Source: Nitrospira japonica (GTDB taxonomy: Bacteria > Nitrospirota > Nitrospiria > Nitrospirales > Nitrospiraceae). Taken from it: DNA of 64,000 bases. Where the stretch lies: the NCBI RefSeq assembly GCF_900169565.1, contig NZ_LT828648.1, forward strand, positions 1,490,876 to 1,554,875. Direction: 5' to 3'. Position 1 is the stretch's first letter. The number at the start of each line of letters is the position of its first letter. A program made the translations under genes and the position numbers. Below, in pieces: positions 27,269 to 36,469 of this stretch. The notes beneath the pieces are model-generated. The model saw only the letters and a program-made list of their open reading frames with translations. It made no database searches and was not told where the DNA came from.

Positions 27269-27307
27269 GATCTCGTCGCCGTGACGTCACGTCGCGGCGA
27301 CGAGATC
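27269..27307 (+). terminator. 13-bp hairpin after the crystallin gene
   Basis: GATCTCGTCGCCG (27269-27281) pairs perfectly with CGGCGACGAGATC (27295-27307), leaving a 13-nt loop. It sits 15 nt past the crystallin stop and 44 nt before the convergent transporter's stop. There is no T-tract, so it may act as a bidirectional, factor-assisted terminator or an RNA-stabilising 3' end. The pairing is certain; the role is inferred from position. Confidence 0.65.
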
Positions 27308-27350
27308 CGTCAACCCCGTCCAGGCTCCCCGGCTCCATCGCGACCAGCCG

Positions 27351-28487
27351 TCATCCACCACCCTCGCGAGCACCGAGAAACTCGCCGATCGGCGCTAGCG
27401 GCTCGATGTGGTCGCAGAAGATCTTCACGCCGACCATCAAGGGCACGGCCACGAACGTGCCGCCGATTCCCCAGATCCAGCCCCACAACATGAGGGCGAC
27501 CACAATAATCACCGGATTTAACTCAAGTCGATGTCCGACGATCATCGGATTGACGAGCGTACCCTCGATGACGGCGAGCGCCCAATACAAACCGCCGACG
27601 GTGAGAATCTGTCCCAGGTCGTCGAACGTCACCGCCGCAACGAGCGTCACCACGCTGACTCCGATCATGTGGCCCAGATAGGGAATGAACGTCAGCATCG
27701 CCGCCATGACCCCCCAGAGCGGCGCATTGGGCATGCCCAGCAGGTGCATCCCCACGCCGACGGCGATGCCTAGTGCGATATTGATTCCGCTGACTGTCAC
27801 GAGGTAACGAGCCAGGCGGTGTTCGATCTCGCGGACGATTTCCACGGCCCGCTTCTTATCCTCGAATGTCGGAAGGATCTTGACCAATTTTTCCAGAAAG
27901 AGATCTCCCGAGGAGAGCAGGAAGAACAGCAAGATGAGCATCGTCGCCCCGCCCATCAGCAGCTCGCTCGTGATCGTGAACATCCTGGCGGGCCAGATTC
28001 CGTTGTGGATTTCGACTTTCTGGACTTTCTTCGCCTCATCCAAGGTCGTGGCCGTGGCGATCAGTTCACCGGCCTTACTCAATTCCTGCATCGGCTTTTT
28101 GATCACGCGCAGTTTGTACTCGGCTTCTCGGAACACGTGAGGGGCTTTCTCCAGCCACCCGGCCGCGGGTTCGGCCAAGAACGTCATCCCGTAACCGAGT
28201 CCGAAGACGACGATCGACAGGAGGAGGGTCGCGGAAACCGGTTCCGGGACGTGTATCCGTCTCAGCCAACGTGGAATGGGAGCCAAGAGCACGGACAACA
28301 TCACGGCGATGGTGAGAGGCAGGAACACGACTTGGCCCAGATGCAACGTATAGAGAAGAGCCAGGATAAACAGCCCGGTGAGCGCAACCGAGCGAATGGT
28401 CTGTCCGCCGGAAGGTGGGATGTCCCCCTGGATATTCGGCGGACGAGGCTTGTCGCCCGGAGGAAGACATGAATCGACCGCCTGCAT
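27351..28487 (-). CDS. AI-2E family transporter (PerM/TqsA-like)
   Basis: The 378-residue membrane protein fits the AI-2E family: about seven to eight helices with a long soluble loop (residues ~115-170) after helix 3, then the conserved LTFIPYLGHMIGV and the WALAVIEGTLVNPMIVGHRLELNPVIIVVALMLWGWIWGI core. Members export varied small molecules or ions; the AI-2 link was shown for few. The N-terminus is a Pro-rich cytoplasmic tail. It is convergent with the crystallin gene and divergent from the HerA-like ATPase gene. Confidence 0.88.
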   Translation of the reverse strand: MQAVDSCLPPGDKPRPPNIQGDIPPSGGQTIRSVALTGLFILALLYTLHLGQVVFLPLTIAVMLSVLLAPIPRWLRRIHVPEPVSATLLLSIVVFGLGYGMTFLAEPAAGWLEKAPHVFREAEYKLRVIKKPMQELSKAGELIATATTLDEAKKVQKVEIHNGIWPARMFTITSELLMGGATMLILLFFLLSSGDLFLEKLVKILPTFEDKKRAVEIVREIEHRLARYLVTVSGINIALGIAVGVGMHLLGMPNAPLWGVMAAMLTFIPYLGHMIGVSVVTLVAAVTFDDLGQILTVGGLYWALAVIEGTLVNPMIVGHRLELNPVIIVVALMLWGWIWGIGGTFVAVPLMVGVKIFCDHIEPLAPIGEFLGAREGGG

Positions 28488-28682
28488 GACCCCCTACCCT
28501 TCCCCTTACGCGCTCCTCGCATGAATCGCTGTGATCACTCTAGGGGGACGGTGCAGAGCCGAAGGACTGGATAAATCCCCAGTCTCGGTCGGGGACTGCC
28601 CCGGGCGTACGAGCTTGCAGGAGGGAAATACCGATCATACAATGCGGCCATCGTTCACGTCCGACGGTACTCGGAGGATTCG

Positions 28683-31190
28683 ATGCCACGGAAAAAAACG
28701 CCAGGTTCGAACAAGTCGCAACCGGAGACGCTTCGATCGCCTTCGCCGCCCGCCGATCACGTGGAAGACTTCGAAAAGCTCGGCCTGTTCTATCTCGGCC
28801 GCCCGTATGACCTTGCCGGCAGGCGGGCCGAGCCGGGGTGGTTGCTCTACGATTCGAAGGACCTCGTGACCCACGCGGTCTGCGTCGGCATGACCGGCAG
28901 CGGAAAGACCGGCTTGTGTCTGGCGCTCCTTGAAGAAGCCGCCATCGACAATATTCCGGCCATCATCATCGATCCGAAGGGCGATTTGGGCAATCTGTTG
29001 TTGACGTTCCCCAACCTCACGGCGGACGATTTCCGCCCCTGGATCAACGAGGATGAGGCCGTGAATAAGGGGCTGTCCACTGCCGACTATGCCGCAGCAC
29101 AGGCGAAATTGTGGAAAGACGGACTTGCCGCCTGGCATCAGGACGGCGCCAGGATCCGGCGTTTGAGGGAAGCCGCGGACTTCGCGATCTACACTCCGGG
29201 AAGCCATGCCGGCCTGCCGGTCTCGATTCTGAAATCGTTCACGGCGCCGGCTCCGGACGTCCGGCAGGACACGGAGCTATTAGCGGAAAGGATCGGTACG
29301 ACCGTCACCGGCCTTCTGGGATTGCTTGGAGTCGCGGCCGATCCGATTCAGAGTCGCGAGCATATTCTCCTGTCGTCGATCCTCGATCACGCCTGGCGCA
29401 AGGGGGACGACCTGGACCTCGCCGAGCTCATCCATGCCATTCAGTCGCCACCGGTCTCCAAAATCGGGGTGTTGGACGTCGAATCGTTTTTCCCGGCCAA
29501 GGACCGCTTCGCGCTGGCCATGAAACTGAACAATCTGCTCGCGGCCCCGGGCTTCCAGGCGTGGATGGAAGGCGAAGCGCTGGATATTCAGCGCCTGCTC
29601 TACGGTCCGACGGGCAAGCCGCGTCACGCGGTCTTTTCCATCGCACACTTGAACGACGCGGAGCGAATGTTCTTCGTCACGCTGCTGCTGAGTCAATTCG
29701 TGGGATGGATGCGGGCGCAATCGGGCACGACGAGTCTGCGGGCATTGCTCTACATGGACGAGATTTTCGGCTATTTCCCGCCGGTGGCCAATCCGCCGTC
29801 CAAGCTGCCGCTGATGACGCTGCTCAAGCAGGCCAGGGCCTTCGGCGTCGGGATCGTCCTCGCGACACAAAATCCCGTGGATCTGGATTACAAGGGACTC
29901 GCCAATACCGGCACGTGGTTCATCGGCCGATTGCAGACCGAGCGGGACAAGGCGCGGGTGCTCGAGGGGCTCGAAGGCGCGTCGCTCGGCGCCGATCACC
30001 CGTTCAATCGGAGCCGGATGGAGCAGTTGCTGGCTGGACTCGGCAGCCGGATTTTTCTCATGAACAACGTGCATGAGGACGAACCGGTCGTTTTCGAGAC
30101 CCGCTGGTGTTTGTCCTATCTGCGGGGACCGCTGACCCGTTCACAGATCAAACGACTCATGGACGAGCAACGCAATGACCGGGAACGACCGGCATCTCCG
30201 CCCGCCGCCCTTGCACCGGTTGGACGTGAAAAGGGCGGCGCTCGTCCGGTGCTGCCTCCGGACGTTCCTCAACAGTTCATTCCGGTGCGCGGCGCGCCGC
30301 CCGAGCGTGGCGAACTCGTCTATGTGCCCATGGTGGCAGGGGTGGGACGGATCAGGTTTTCCGACACAAAGATGGGCTTCGACGAGACGCAAGAGGTGGC
30401 CGCTCTGGTTCCGATCGGAGAAGGCGCGCTGCCGGTCCGATGGGATCGCGCGTCGACGGTTTCATTGTCCGTCGAGGACTTGGAGTCCAATCCAATGGAC
30501 GGGGCGATCTTTCTTCCCGTTCCAGCCGGCGTGGTTACGGCCAAGAGTACGGCCGGATGGAGCAAGGAGTTCGGGGCCTGGCTCTTCCGCACGCAGAGCC
30601 TGACCTGTCTCAGAAGTCCCAGCATGAAAGTGGTGTCGAAACCGGGAGAGTCCGAACGGGATTTTCGGGTCCGTCTTCAGCAGATCGCCCGCGAACAGCG
30701 GGACAAGTCGGCGGAAGCCCTGCGCCAGAAATACGCGCCCAAGCTGGCTTCGCTGAGAGATCGGATGAGACGGGCCGAGCAAACGCAGGAGCGGCAACGG
30801 GCCGAATCCAGGTCCAGCCAAGTGCAGGCCGCCATCACGGTCGGAGCCTCGATTCTCGGGGCATTCCTCGGACGCAAGACGATCAGCGCGGCCAACGTGG
30901 GGCGGGCCACCACGGCGATTCGTGGCGCGGGCCGGGCGATCAAGGAAGCACAGGACGTGAGCCACGCGGAAGAAAACGTCGGCGCGCTCCAGCAACAGCT
31001 GCTCGGCATGGAACAGCAGCTCAAGTTGGAGACCGACGCGCTGGCAGCCTCGCCAGATCCGCTGAACGAGGCGCTCGACGCGCTTGCCGTCCGCCCGAAC
31101 AAGTCCAACGTGACGGTCACGCTCGTGACGTTGGCCTGGGTGCCTCAGTGGAGGGATCAGCAAGGAGCGCTGAGCGAGGCTTGGGCCTAG
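28683..31190 (+). CDS. HerA/FtsK-superfamily ATPase with C-terminal coiled coil
   Basis: The 835-residue protein has a HerA-type (DUF87-like) motor. The Walker A GMTGSGKT spans residues 69-76, a DPKGDLGNLL segment follows, and the Walker B-like ALLYMDEIFGYFP lies near 355. LATQNPVDLDYKGLANTG resembles the sensor region of TraD/HerA ATPases. After a Pro-rich linker (~500-540) comes a beta-rich domain, a charged coiled coil (~665-720), a glycine-zipper-like stretch (ITVGASILGAFLGRKTI) and another coiled coil. No NurA-like nuclease is nearby. It is convergent with a patatin gene. Substrate (DNA or protein) is not readable; a secretion or genome-maintenance motor are alternatives. Confidence 0.8.
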   Translation: MPRKKTPGSNKSQPETLRSPSPPADHVEDFEKLGLFYLGRPYDLAGRRAEPGWLLYDSKDLVTHAVCVGMTGSGKTGLCLALLEEAAIDNIPAIIIDPKGDLGNLLLTFPNLTADDFRPWINEDEAVNKGLSTADYAAAQAKLWKDGLAAWHQDGARIRRLREAADFAIYTPGSHAGLPVSILKSFTAPAPDVRQDTELLAERIGTTVTGLLGLLGVAADPIQSREHILLSSILDHAWRKGDDLDLAELIHAIQSPPVSKIGVLDVESFFPAKDRFALAMKLNNLLAAPGFQAWMEGEALDIQRLLYGPTGKPRHAVFSIAHLNDAERMFFVTLLLSQFVGWMRAQSGTTSLRALLYMDEIFGYFPPVANPPSKLPLMTLLKQARAFGVGIVLATQNPVDLDYKGLANTGTWFIGRLQTERDKARVLEGLEGASLGADHPFNRSRMEQLLAGLGSRIFLMNNVHEDEPVVFETRWCLSYLRGPLTRSQIKRLMDEQRNDRERPASPPAALAPVGREKGGARPVLPPDVPQQFIPVRGAPPERGELVYVPMVAGVGRIRFSDTKMGFDETQEVAALVPIGEGALPVRWDRASTVSLSVEDLESNPMDGAIFLPVPAGVVTAKSTAGWSKEFGAWLFRTQSLTCLRSPSMKVVSKPGESERDFRVRLQQIAREQRDKSAEALRQKYAPKLASLRDRMRRAEQTQERQRAESRSSQVQAAITVGASILGAFLGRKTISAANVGRATTAIRGAGRAIKEAQDVSHAEENVGALQQQLLGMEQQLKLETDALAASPDPLNEALDALAVRPNKSNVTVTLVTLAWVPQWRDQQGALSEAWA

Positions 31191-31209
31191 CGGAGGGGAA
31201 CGTCGCCCG

Positions 31210-33849
31210 TTATCCGCTTCCATGCGAGTAGAGCAGGTCGAAGAGGCGATCATCGGCCAGCCCCGTCTCCGCGGCGACATCGAGGAACACCTCGTTGACC
31301 GTGTGCAAGCCAAGTTTGCGATAGGATTCGAACTGCGATTCGTCGAAAAACTGATCGCCGGTCGATTCGTGCGGAAATTCCGGATGGCTCGCCGCATAGT
31401 CGAGCACGTCGGTCGGTTCCCGACCGGTCAGCGATGGCTTGAGATACAGCAAGAGGCCGCTGGTCGCCCCGGGATCGACCAGGTCATAGCGGATTCGTCC
31501 GACCGCGTGGCGGCGCTCGCTGTAGGGTGAACCGGCCTTGCGCCGCACCTTCTCGACGTCCAACTCGATTTCAATGCCCAAATCGATTCGAATCTTTCGG
31601 ATGGCGTTGCCCAGGTCGGAAAATCTCGAGAGCTGGTCGCAGCCGGCGTCGCTGACGACGATGATGCGGCATCGCCGCCGGACCATCTCGTAGAGCGCGA
31701 GATTCTCGAAGTGCCCACCGTCCGAAAGATAGACGTAGCGCCGCTCGTCGTTGGTCAATCCGAAGGCTTCGGACAGGAGGGGTCCCACGGCAAACTCCGG
31801 GCAGGATCGGCGATAGGCCGTCTTGCCCGCTTCTCCGGGATTTCCGAGCCACCATCCGAGCCTGATATTGAACAGCGTCAACAGCAGGGTTACCGCGGGA
31901 GACGAATGATAGCCCATGTTGGGACTCGCGGCGGCGCCTGAGATGGCCAGTGCGGTGCCGATCGTGATGGCCTGATTCACCGCGGGGTTCTTGCCGTATT
32001 CCTTGGTCAGACGGTAGCCGCCCGGCGTCATGTTGCCGCTGCCGCAGTGCAGCGGGCTGACGGTGAACGATTGGGCCTTCCGTTGCTGCCATGCCAGGTT
32101 TTTCCCACGCACGAGGTTCAGAGCGATATTGACGACGTGGAAGGGGCGCTGAACCGCGGCGCCTTCCGGGGCGAGGTCTGCCATCTGAAAATTGTCGTGG
32201 GAATCGAATCCGGTGAAGGGATTCGGGACGCGTTTGAATCCGCGCGAAGCCCCCAGATAGGCGCGTATCAGCCGGTTTCGGTACATGGCATGGAGCGAAA
32301 ACTTGTTGATATTGATGTAGAACGACATCAAGACGGCGAACAGCGCCAGGCCGATGATGTATTGACCGATCTGAAGCGCCGGCGCGCTCTGCAGCACGGC
32401 GGCGTTCACCCGGGCGAGCGTCATCAGCACCAGGACGACCGTCAACGGCGCAAGCAGGAGCACATATCCTTTCGCTCCGATTTTTGCCAACAGGCTCGGC
32501 CGCTCATGGTCCTGCTTGCCCGCCGTTCGTGCGCTGAATCCCAGGGCGATCGTCACGATGCCGGTGATACCTCCCGCCGACGTCAGCCAGCCGGGGATCT
32601 GTGCCAGCACCAGGGGTCCGAAGATCACGATGCCGCACATGCCGGTCCAACTCACGGTGGCGATCAGCACCCAGGAACCTGAGCGCCCCCACCATTCGCG
32701 GTCGTCGTCCCCCGTCGAACGGCTGGCGATGCCGATGAATACCGAGGCGGCGAGGAGAAACAGGGATAAGAATCCCGGGACGGCGCCGCAGGCGTACCAG
32801 TCTTCGAAGCGTGGAAGGCCTGATAGGGGCGCTGACTTGGACAGCGCGAGCCACAAGAGTCCGCCGCCGAGCAACCCGCTGAGGACGATGGTCAGGAGTT
32901 CGAGATAGCGCCAGACGTCGTTCCAGCGGCGCCGCAATACCAGTGCGGCGATCAGCCAGGCGACCGTATGCATGGCCGCGGCTCCTAACGAGAAGATCGC
33001 CAGACTCGACCATCCGTTGAGCGTCATGTGCTCCAAGGTTCGCTCGGCTTGCAGGTGCCAGTACCAGCCGAGCGACAGGCTGGTGACGCCCAATAGGAGG
33101 GGAGTCAGACAGAGGCCCAAGAACGCCGGTTGGCTCTCGAACCACCGCCACGACGGAGACGTCCGCAGTTTCCAAAGGCTCGGCCGGCACAAGTGGAGGT
33201 AGACGAGATGGCCCAGCAGAAAGGTGCTTCCCAGAAACGCGCAGAAGCCGGCCAGTGCGTCCGGCGCGTGACTCCTCAGCGCCGCCCGGTACAGAAGCGG
33301 AACGGCCAGCAATGCGAGCAGAAACGGAATGAAGACCAGCCAGTTGAGGACGAGATTGCGGAGATAGGTTCCCACCAGGGTCCAGGAATCGGCGGACATG
33401 AGTCCCAGGCGAGGGCTGAGATAGTTGCTGTAGGCCCGCAGATAGGCGATGGGCAGCGGTTCCACGCAGTCCGGTTGCGGTGGTTGCCGCAGCTCCTCCG
33501 CGACTCCGGCAAGACCCCGCTGGTGATTCTTGATCCAGGCGGAGAGCCAGCTGCCAATATAGCCGCCCCCTGAGACCGTCGACAAATAGTCGAACCGGTC
33601 CAATAGTTTGAGTCTCGCCAGCCCTTGGATGACGCCGAGTGCGAACGTCGCACTTCGGATGCCTCCTCCGGACACGCACAACGCCGCCTGGCGGCGCGGA
33701 AGGCCATGGATGCGGGCGTAGGCGGAGGCGAGCCGATCGGCGTCGGAGGCAGCGGGATCCCCGGCCGGCAGCGGCCCGTGGAGGGCTGCATATTCCTCCT
33801 CCAGCACCCTGGAAAGGGGATAGGGACCGTGTTCCTGTGCGTCCGCCAT
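31210..33849 (-). CDS. Patatin-like phospholipase with membrane segments inserted in the catalytic domain
   Basis: The 879-residue protein has a patatin active site in two widely separated parts. The oxyanion-loop CVSGGGIRSATFALGV (Gly61-63) and nucleophile Ser93 in TVSGGGYIGS are N-terminal. The Asp of the dyad, Asp710 in YLSDGGHFENLALYE, lies some 600 residues later. Between them are about ten hydrophobic segments (within roughly residues 165-525), so the hydrolase would be assembled around a membrane domain. Lipid acyl hydrolase activity is expected from the family. It is the last gene of a four-gene minus-strand operon, 16 nt after a second patatin gene. Confidence 0.85.
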   Translation of the reverse strand: MADAQEHGPYPLSRVLEEEYAALHGPLPAGDPAASDADRLASAYARIHGLPRRQAALCVSGGGIRSATFALGVIQGLARLKLLDRFDYLSTVSGGGYIGSWLSAWIKNHQRGLAGVAEELRQPPQPDCVEPLPIAYLRAYSNYLSPRLGLMSADSWTLVGTYLRNLVLNWLVFIPFLLALLAVPLLYRAALRSHAPDALAGFCAFLGSTFLLGHLVYLHLCRPSLWKLRTSPSWRWFESQPAFLGLCLTPLLLGVTSLSLGWYWHLQAERTLEHMTLNGWSSLAIFSLGAAAMHTVAWLIAALVLRRRWNDVWRYLELLTIVLSGLLGGGLLWLALSKSAPLSGLPRFEDWYACGAVPGFLSLFLLAASVFIGIASRSTGDDDREWWGRSGSWVLIATVSWTGMCGIVIFGPLVLAQIPGWLTSAGGITGIVTIALGFSARTAGKQDHERPSLLAKIGAKGYVLLLAPLTVVLVLMTLARVNAAVLQSAPALQIGQYIIGLALFAVLMSFYININKFSLHAMYRNRLIRAYLGASRGFKRVPNPFTGFDSHDNFQMADLAPEGAAVQRPFHVVNIALNLVRGKNLAWQQRKAQSFTVSPLHCGSGNMTPGGYRLTKEYGKNPAVNQAITIGTALAISGAAASPNMGYHSSPAVTLLLTLFNIRLGWWLGNPGEAGKTAYRRSCPEFAVGPLLSEAFGLTNDERRYVYLSDGGHFENLALYEMVRRRCRIIVVSDAGCDQLSRFSDLGNAIRKIRIDLGIEIELDVEKVRRKAGSPYSERRHAVGRIRYDLVDPGATSGLLLYLKPSLTGREPTDVLDYAASHPEFPHESTGDQFFDESQFESYRKLGLHTVNEVFLDVAAETGLADDRLFDLLYSHGSG

Positions 33850-33865
33850 GACCCCCCGGCGCCCG

Positions 33866-35302
33866 TTACTGGGCTTCGATGAAGTTGACGATCCGATGCT
33901 TGTATTGCTCGACCACCTTGCGCGCCGCTTTGACGAGCAGAGCCCCGTGGCACGGCGTCTTGATCTTGAATAGGGTCGGAATCAGGGCGACCGCTTGCTT
34001 GATCTGGAGCGGTGTCACGTCCGCGGCGAAGTCGTCGCGGCAGGATTCGGGAAGATCCTGATAGCCGGTCCATTCGGCGTCGACATGCTTGAGCACGACG
34101 ATTCTCAGATGCGCAAAATCAGGCAGGATCACGCCCTGCGTCCGCAGGCTGTGCCAGAGGAGCGTCTGATACGTGTTGGCCCGCTCCTCCATGATCCCGA
34201 CGACGCGCGAGGGATCTTCGCGGAAGACTTGAAAGCCCTTGTCGTTGTGGTCGAGGGCGGCGGCTCCGGCGTCGAACGGGAACGAGGTATCGATGACGAT
34301 GATCAGGCCCCGCTTCGGCGAACCCTGCGGGATTTTCTTCAGAAACAAGGTGGTCAACGATTCCGTGCCGAGGTTGTCGAATAGTCCGCCGTCCCCGATG
34401 TGCAAATACCTCGGTGTTCCTTCGATCTGATAGGTGACCGGGCCGACGACGGGTGGAAACGAAGCCGAGGTGGCGACGGCGAGCGACAGCCGAAGGTTTC
34501 TATAGTCCGCCCCGATACGTTCGAAGGTCAGAGGGAGAAACTGCCGGCTCGCCTCGTCCAAGCCTTTTTGGATGATGGCCATGCCCTCGGGCGTGAGCGG
34601 GACGGGCCGGTTCGGGTTTTTCAATTCCTTGGTGAGGAGGCTGATGAAGTCGTAATCGAAATCGGCGGCGGGTAACGTGGTAAACGCGAAACGCTGGCCG
34701 GAGTTATAGACCGTACCGTTGAGAATGACCCGGGGAATGTCGCCGCGGAGTTCGCGCTCGTACAGCTGGGCGAAGGTGATCTCATCCAGAAACTGTGCGT
34801 CCCACACCTCCGACAGCGAGTAGGCCAACTTAGTCGGATTCAGCGCGCGGAAATACGTCAGTTGCCGGATCAGTCCCCGCTCCTGGAAATTGGTTTGCAT
34901 GGCCTTCTTATAGTCGGAGAAAAATTCACGGTAGCGCGGGGAGAGTCCCTGTTCGCCCAGGACCGCCTCGGATTTCGGCGGCTTCTTGGCTACGTAATAG
35001 GCGGTCGCCAGGCTTCCTCCCGAGACGCTCGACATGTAGCTGACCGTCTCGAGCACGCTGCGTGCGCTTCCTTTGAATTGCACCGGCGTTTCCGCGAGCG
35101 CTTCCAAGGCGCCGGCCGCGAACGTCGCCGCTCTGCTCCCACCGCCGGAGACGGCCAGGCCGACCATGAAATCCTGGTCGGGCAGGGGAGCGAACAAAGC
35201 CTCCGCGCCCTGCGGTTGTGCCGGCAGGTGTTGGATCTTGGCGAAGCATCCGGTCAAGACCAATCCGGCGCTCACGAGCATGGTGGCGAGGATACTCTTC
35301 AT
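33866..35302 (-). CDS. Patatin-like phospholipase lipoprotein
   Basis: The 478-residue protein starts with a lipoprotein signal peptide: MKSILATMLVSAGLVLTGC, lipobox LTGC with Cys19. The patatin domain follows, with oxyanion glycines 53-55 in VSGGGSRAATFAAG, nucleophile Ser94 in SSVSGGSLA, and the Asp in HIGDGGLFDNLG near residue 308. It is thus a membrane-tethered acyl hydrolase facing the periplasm or the outer leaflet. It sits between a second lipoprotein and the membrane-embedded patatin, with short gaps, so the three are probably co-transcribed. Roles in membrane remodelling or lipid recycling are the likeliest. Confidence 0.88.
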   Translation of the reverse strand: MKSILATMLVSAGLVLTGCFAKIQHLPAQPQGAEALFAPLPDQDFMVGLAVSGGGSRAATFAAGALEALAETPVQFKGSARSVLETVSYMSSVSGGSLATAYYVAKKPPKSEAVLGEQGLSPRYREFFSDYKKAMQTNFQERGLIRQLTYFRALNPTKLAYSLSEVWDAQFLDEITFAQLYERELRGDIPRVILNGTVYNSGQRFAFTTLPAADFDYDFISLLTKELKNPNRPVPLTPEGMAIIQKGLDEASRQFLPLTFERIGADYRNLRLSLAVATSASFPPVVGPVTYQIEGTPRYLHIGDGGLFDNLGTESLTTLFLKKIPQGSPKRGLIIVIDTSFPFDAGAAALDHNDKGFQVFREDPSRVVGIMEERANTYQTLLWHSLRTQGVILPDFAHLRIVVLKHVDAEWTGYQDLPESCRDDFAADVTPLQIKQAVALIPTLFKIKTPCHGALLVKAARKVVEQYKHRIVNFIEAQ

Positions 35303-35342
35303 ATGGTGACCTCTCGAATCGACCCGACTGGTTCCATGATTC

Positions 35343-36437
35343 TCAGTGCCCCTGCGTCGCGGGCGGTTTCACTTGCAGATAGCAATAGCCTCCGTGCTCG
35401 ACCAGCTTCTTGGCCGTGACTCCTGCGGCGGTTTCCAGGGACGCCGCCAACGTCTCATTGCCCGTTCCGGCCACGCTGCCTCCCCGGACGGCCTCGCCCA
35501 CCTTGGTCATGACGACCGCTTCGACCCGCAGGGCATCGCGCGTCACCCGAGCCATGCCGGAAAGCGGAATACCCGATTGATCGGGCCGGAGCTCCGGAAA
35601 GGGTCGTTCCGCCGCCCAGTCGACCTGCAAGGCGGTTGCACCTTCGACGGCCGGTACTTCGAAGGCCGCGTCGAAAAACGCTTCGATAAAAATCCTGGTC
35701 AGATCTGCGCCGATCCGTTGAGAGGTGGCGGTGCTTCCCGGTTCCGCCGTGAAGGCGTCCGATTCCAGGCTCGCCTGGAATGGCAACCCGGGAAACAGAA
35801 AACTGCGTCCGCTTCGATCGACGAACCCGACGGAGGTGGCCGGCCTGACTCCGCCGGCCGTCTCTCCGGGAGGCGGCTCAGCCTCGACAAGACGAAGATT
35901 GCCGAAATAGGCCTTGTTGTACGCAACGAGCAATCGGGCGAATCGGGACGCTCCTTTTGCAAGGTCCTCTTCCTCCACGTCGATTCGCTCTTGCCAGAGA
36001 CGTGCCGCGGCGACGACTCCCTTCAGCGAGACAATGTCCAATGACCGGCCTTTGTCTTGGATCAAGCCGGCCACGAGGTCTTGAAGATTCGAAAGTGAAT
36101 CGCCTGCCACGGGGTCGCGCTCGCGGACTTTCCTGATCAGAGCCCGCACCGGTGTGATCGGCTCATCATCCGCTTCCGGATCGCTGTCTCGAACTTGCGC
36201 AAGGCAAGCGCGGAATTGACGGGAAAGCACCGGTTCTGCCGCCAGCCGCTCGCGATAGGATTGCAGATGGAGATCGAACGGCTTCGGTCCGTCGGGACCC
36301 GTGGATACGCATCCGACACATACGGCGGTTGCCACCGTGCAGAGGAGAAGCCGGACGGATTTCCCGCACGCCTCGGCGCGGACGGGGGCAGTCGGCCGAT
36401 CGACTGACTGCGGCAACCCTTGAGGAAAGAGCCTCAT
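35343..36437 (-). CDS. Putative lipoprotein of unknown function
   Basis: The protein has a lipoprotein-like signal (VRLLLCTVATAVCVGCVSTG, with the lipobox VGC) after a short Arg/Pro-rich stretch, followed by a soluble domain I cannot assign. The frame is open to 36554, but that part overlaps the upstream gene, so ATG 36437 was used. No good ribosome-binding site precedes it, and an internal TTG is another option. The mature part alternates helices (SLSNLQDLVAGLIQDKG) and beta-rich segments. The genes before and after it are 32 and 40 nt away, so it belongs to the patatin operon. Confidence 0.65.
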   Translation of the reverse strand: MRLFPQGLPQSVDRPTAPVRAEACGKSVRLLLCTVATAVCVGCVSTGPDGPKPFDLHLQSYRERLAAEPVLSRQFRACLAQVRDSDPEADDEPITPVRALIRKVRERDPVAGDSLSNLQDLVAGLIQDKGRSLDIVSLKGVVAAARLWQERIDVEEEDLAKGASRFARLLVAYNKAYFGNLRLVEAEPPPGETAGGVRPATSVGFVDRSGRSFLFPGLPFQASLESDAFTAEPGSTATSQRIGADLTRIFIEAFFDAAFEVPAVEGATALQVDWAAERPFPELRPDQSGIPLSGMARVTRDALRVEAVVMTKVGEAVRGGSVAGTGNETLAASLETAAGVTAKKLVEHGGYCYLQVKPPATQGH

Positions 36438-36469
36438 TGGATACGAACAGGATCTTTTCCGATCCACAT

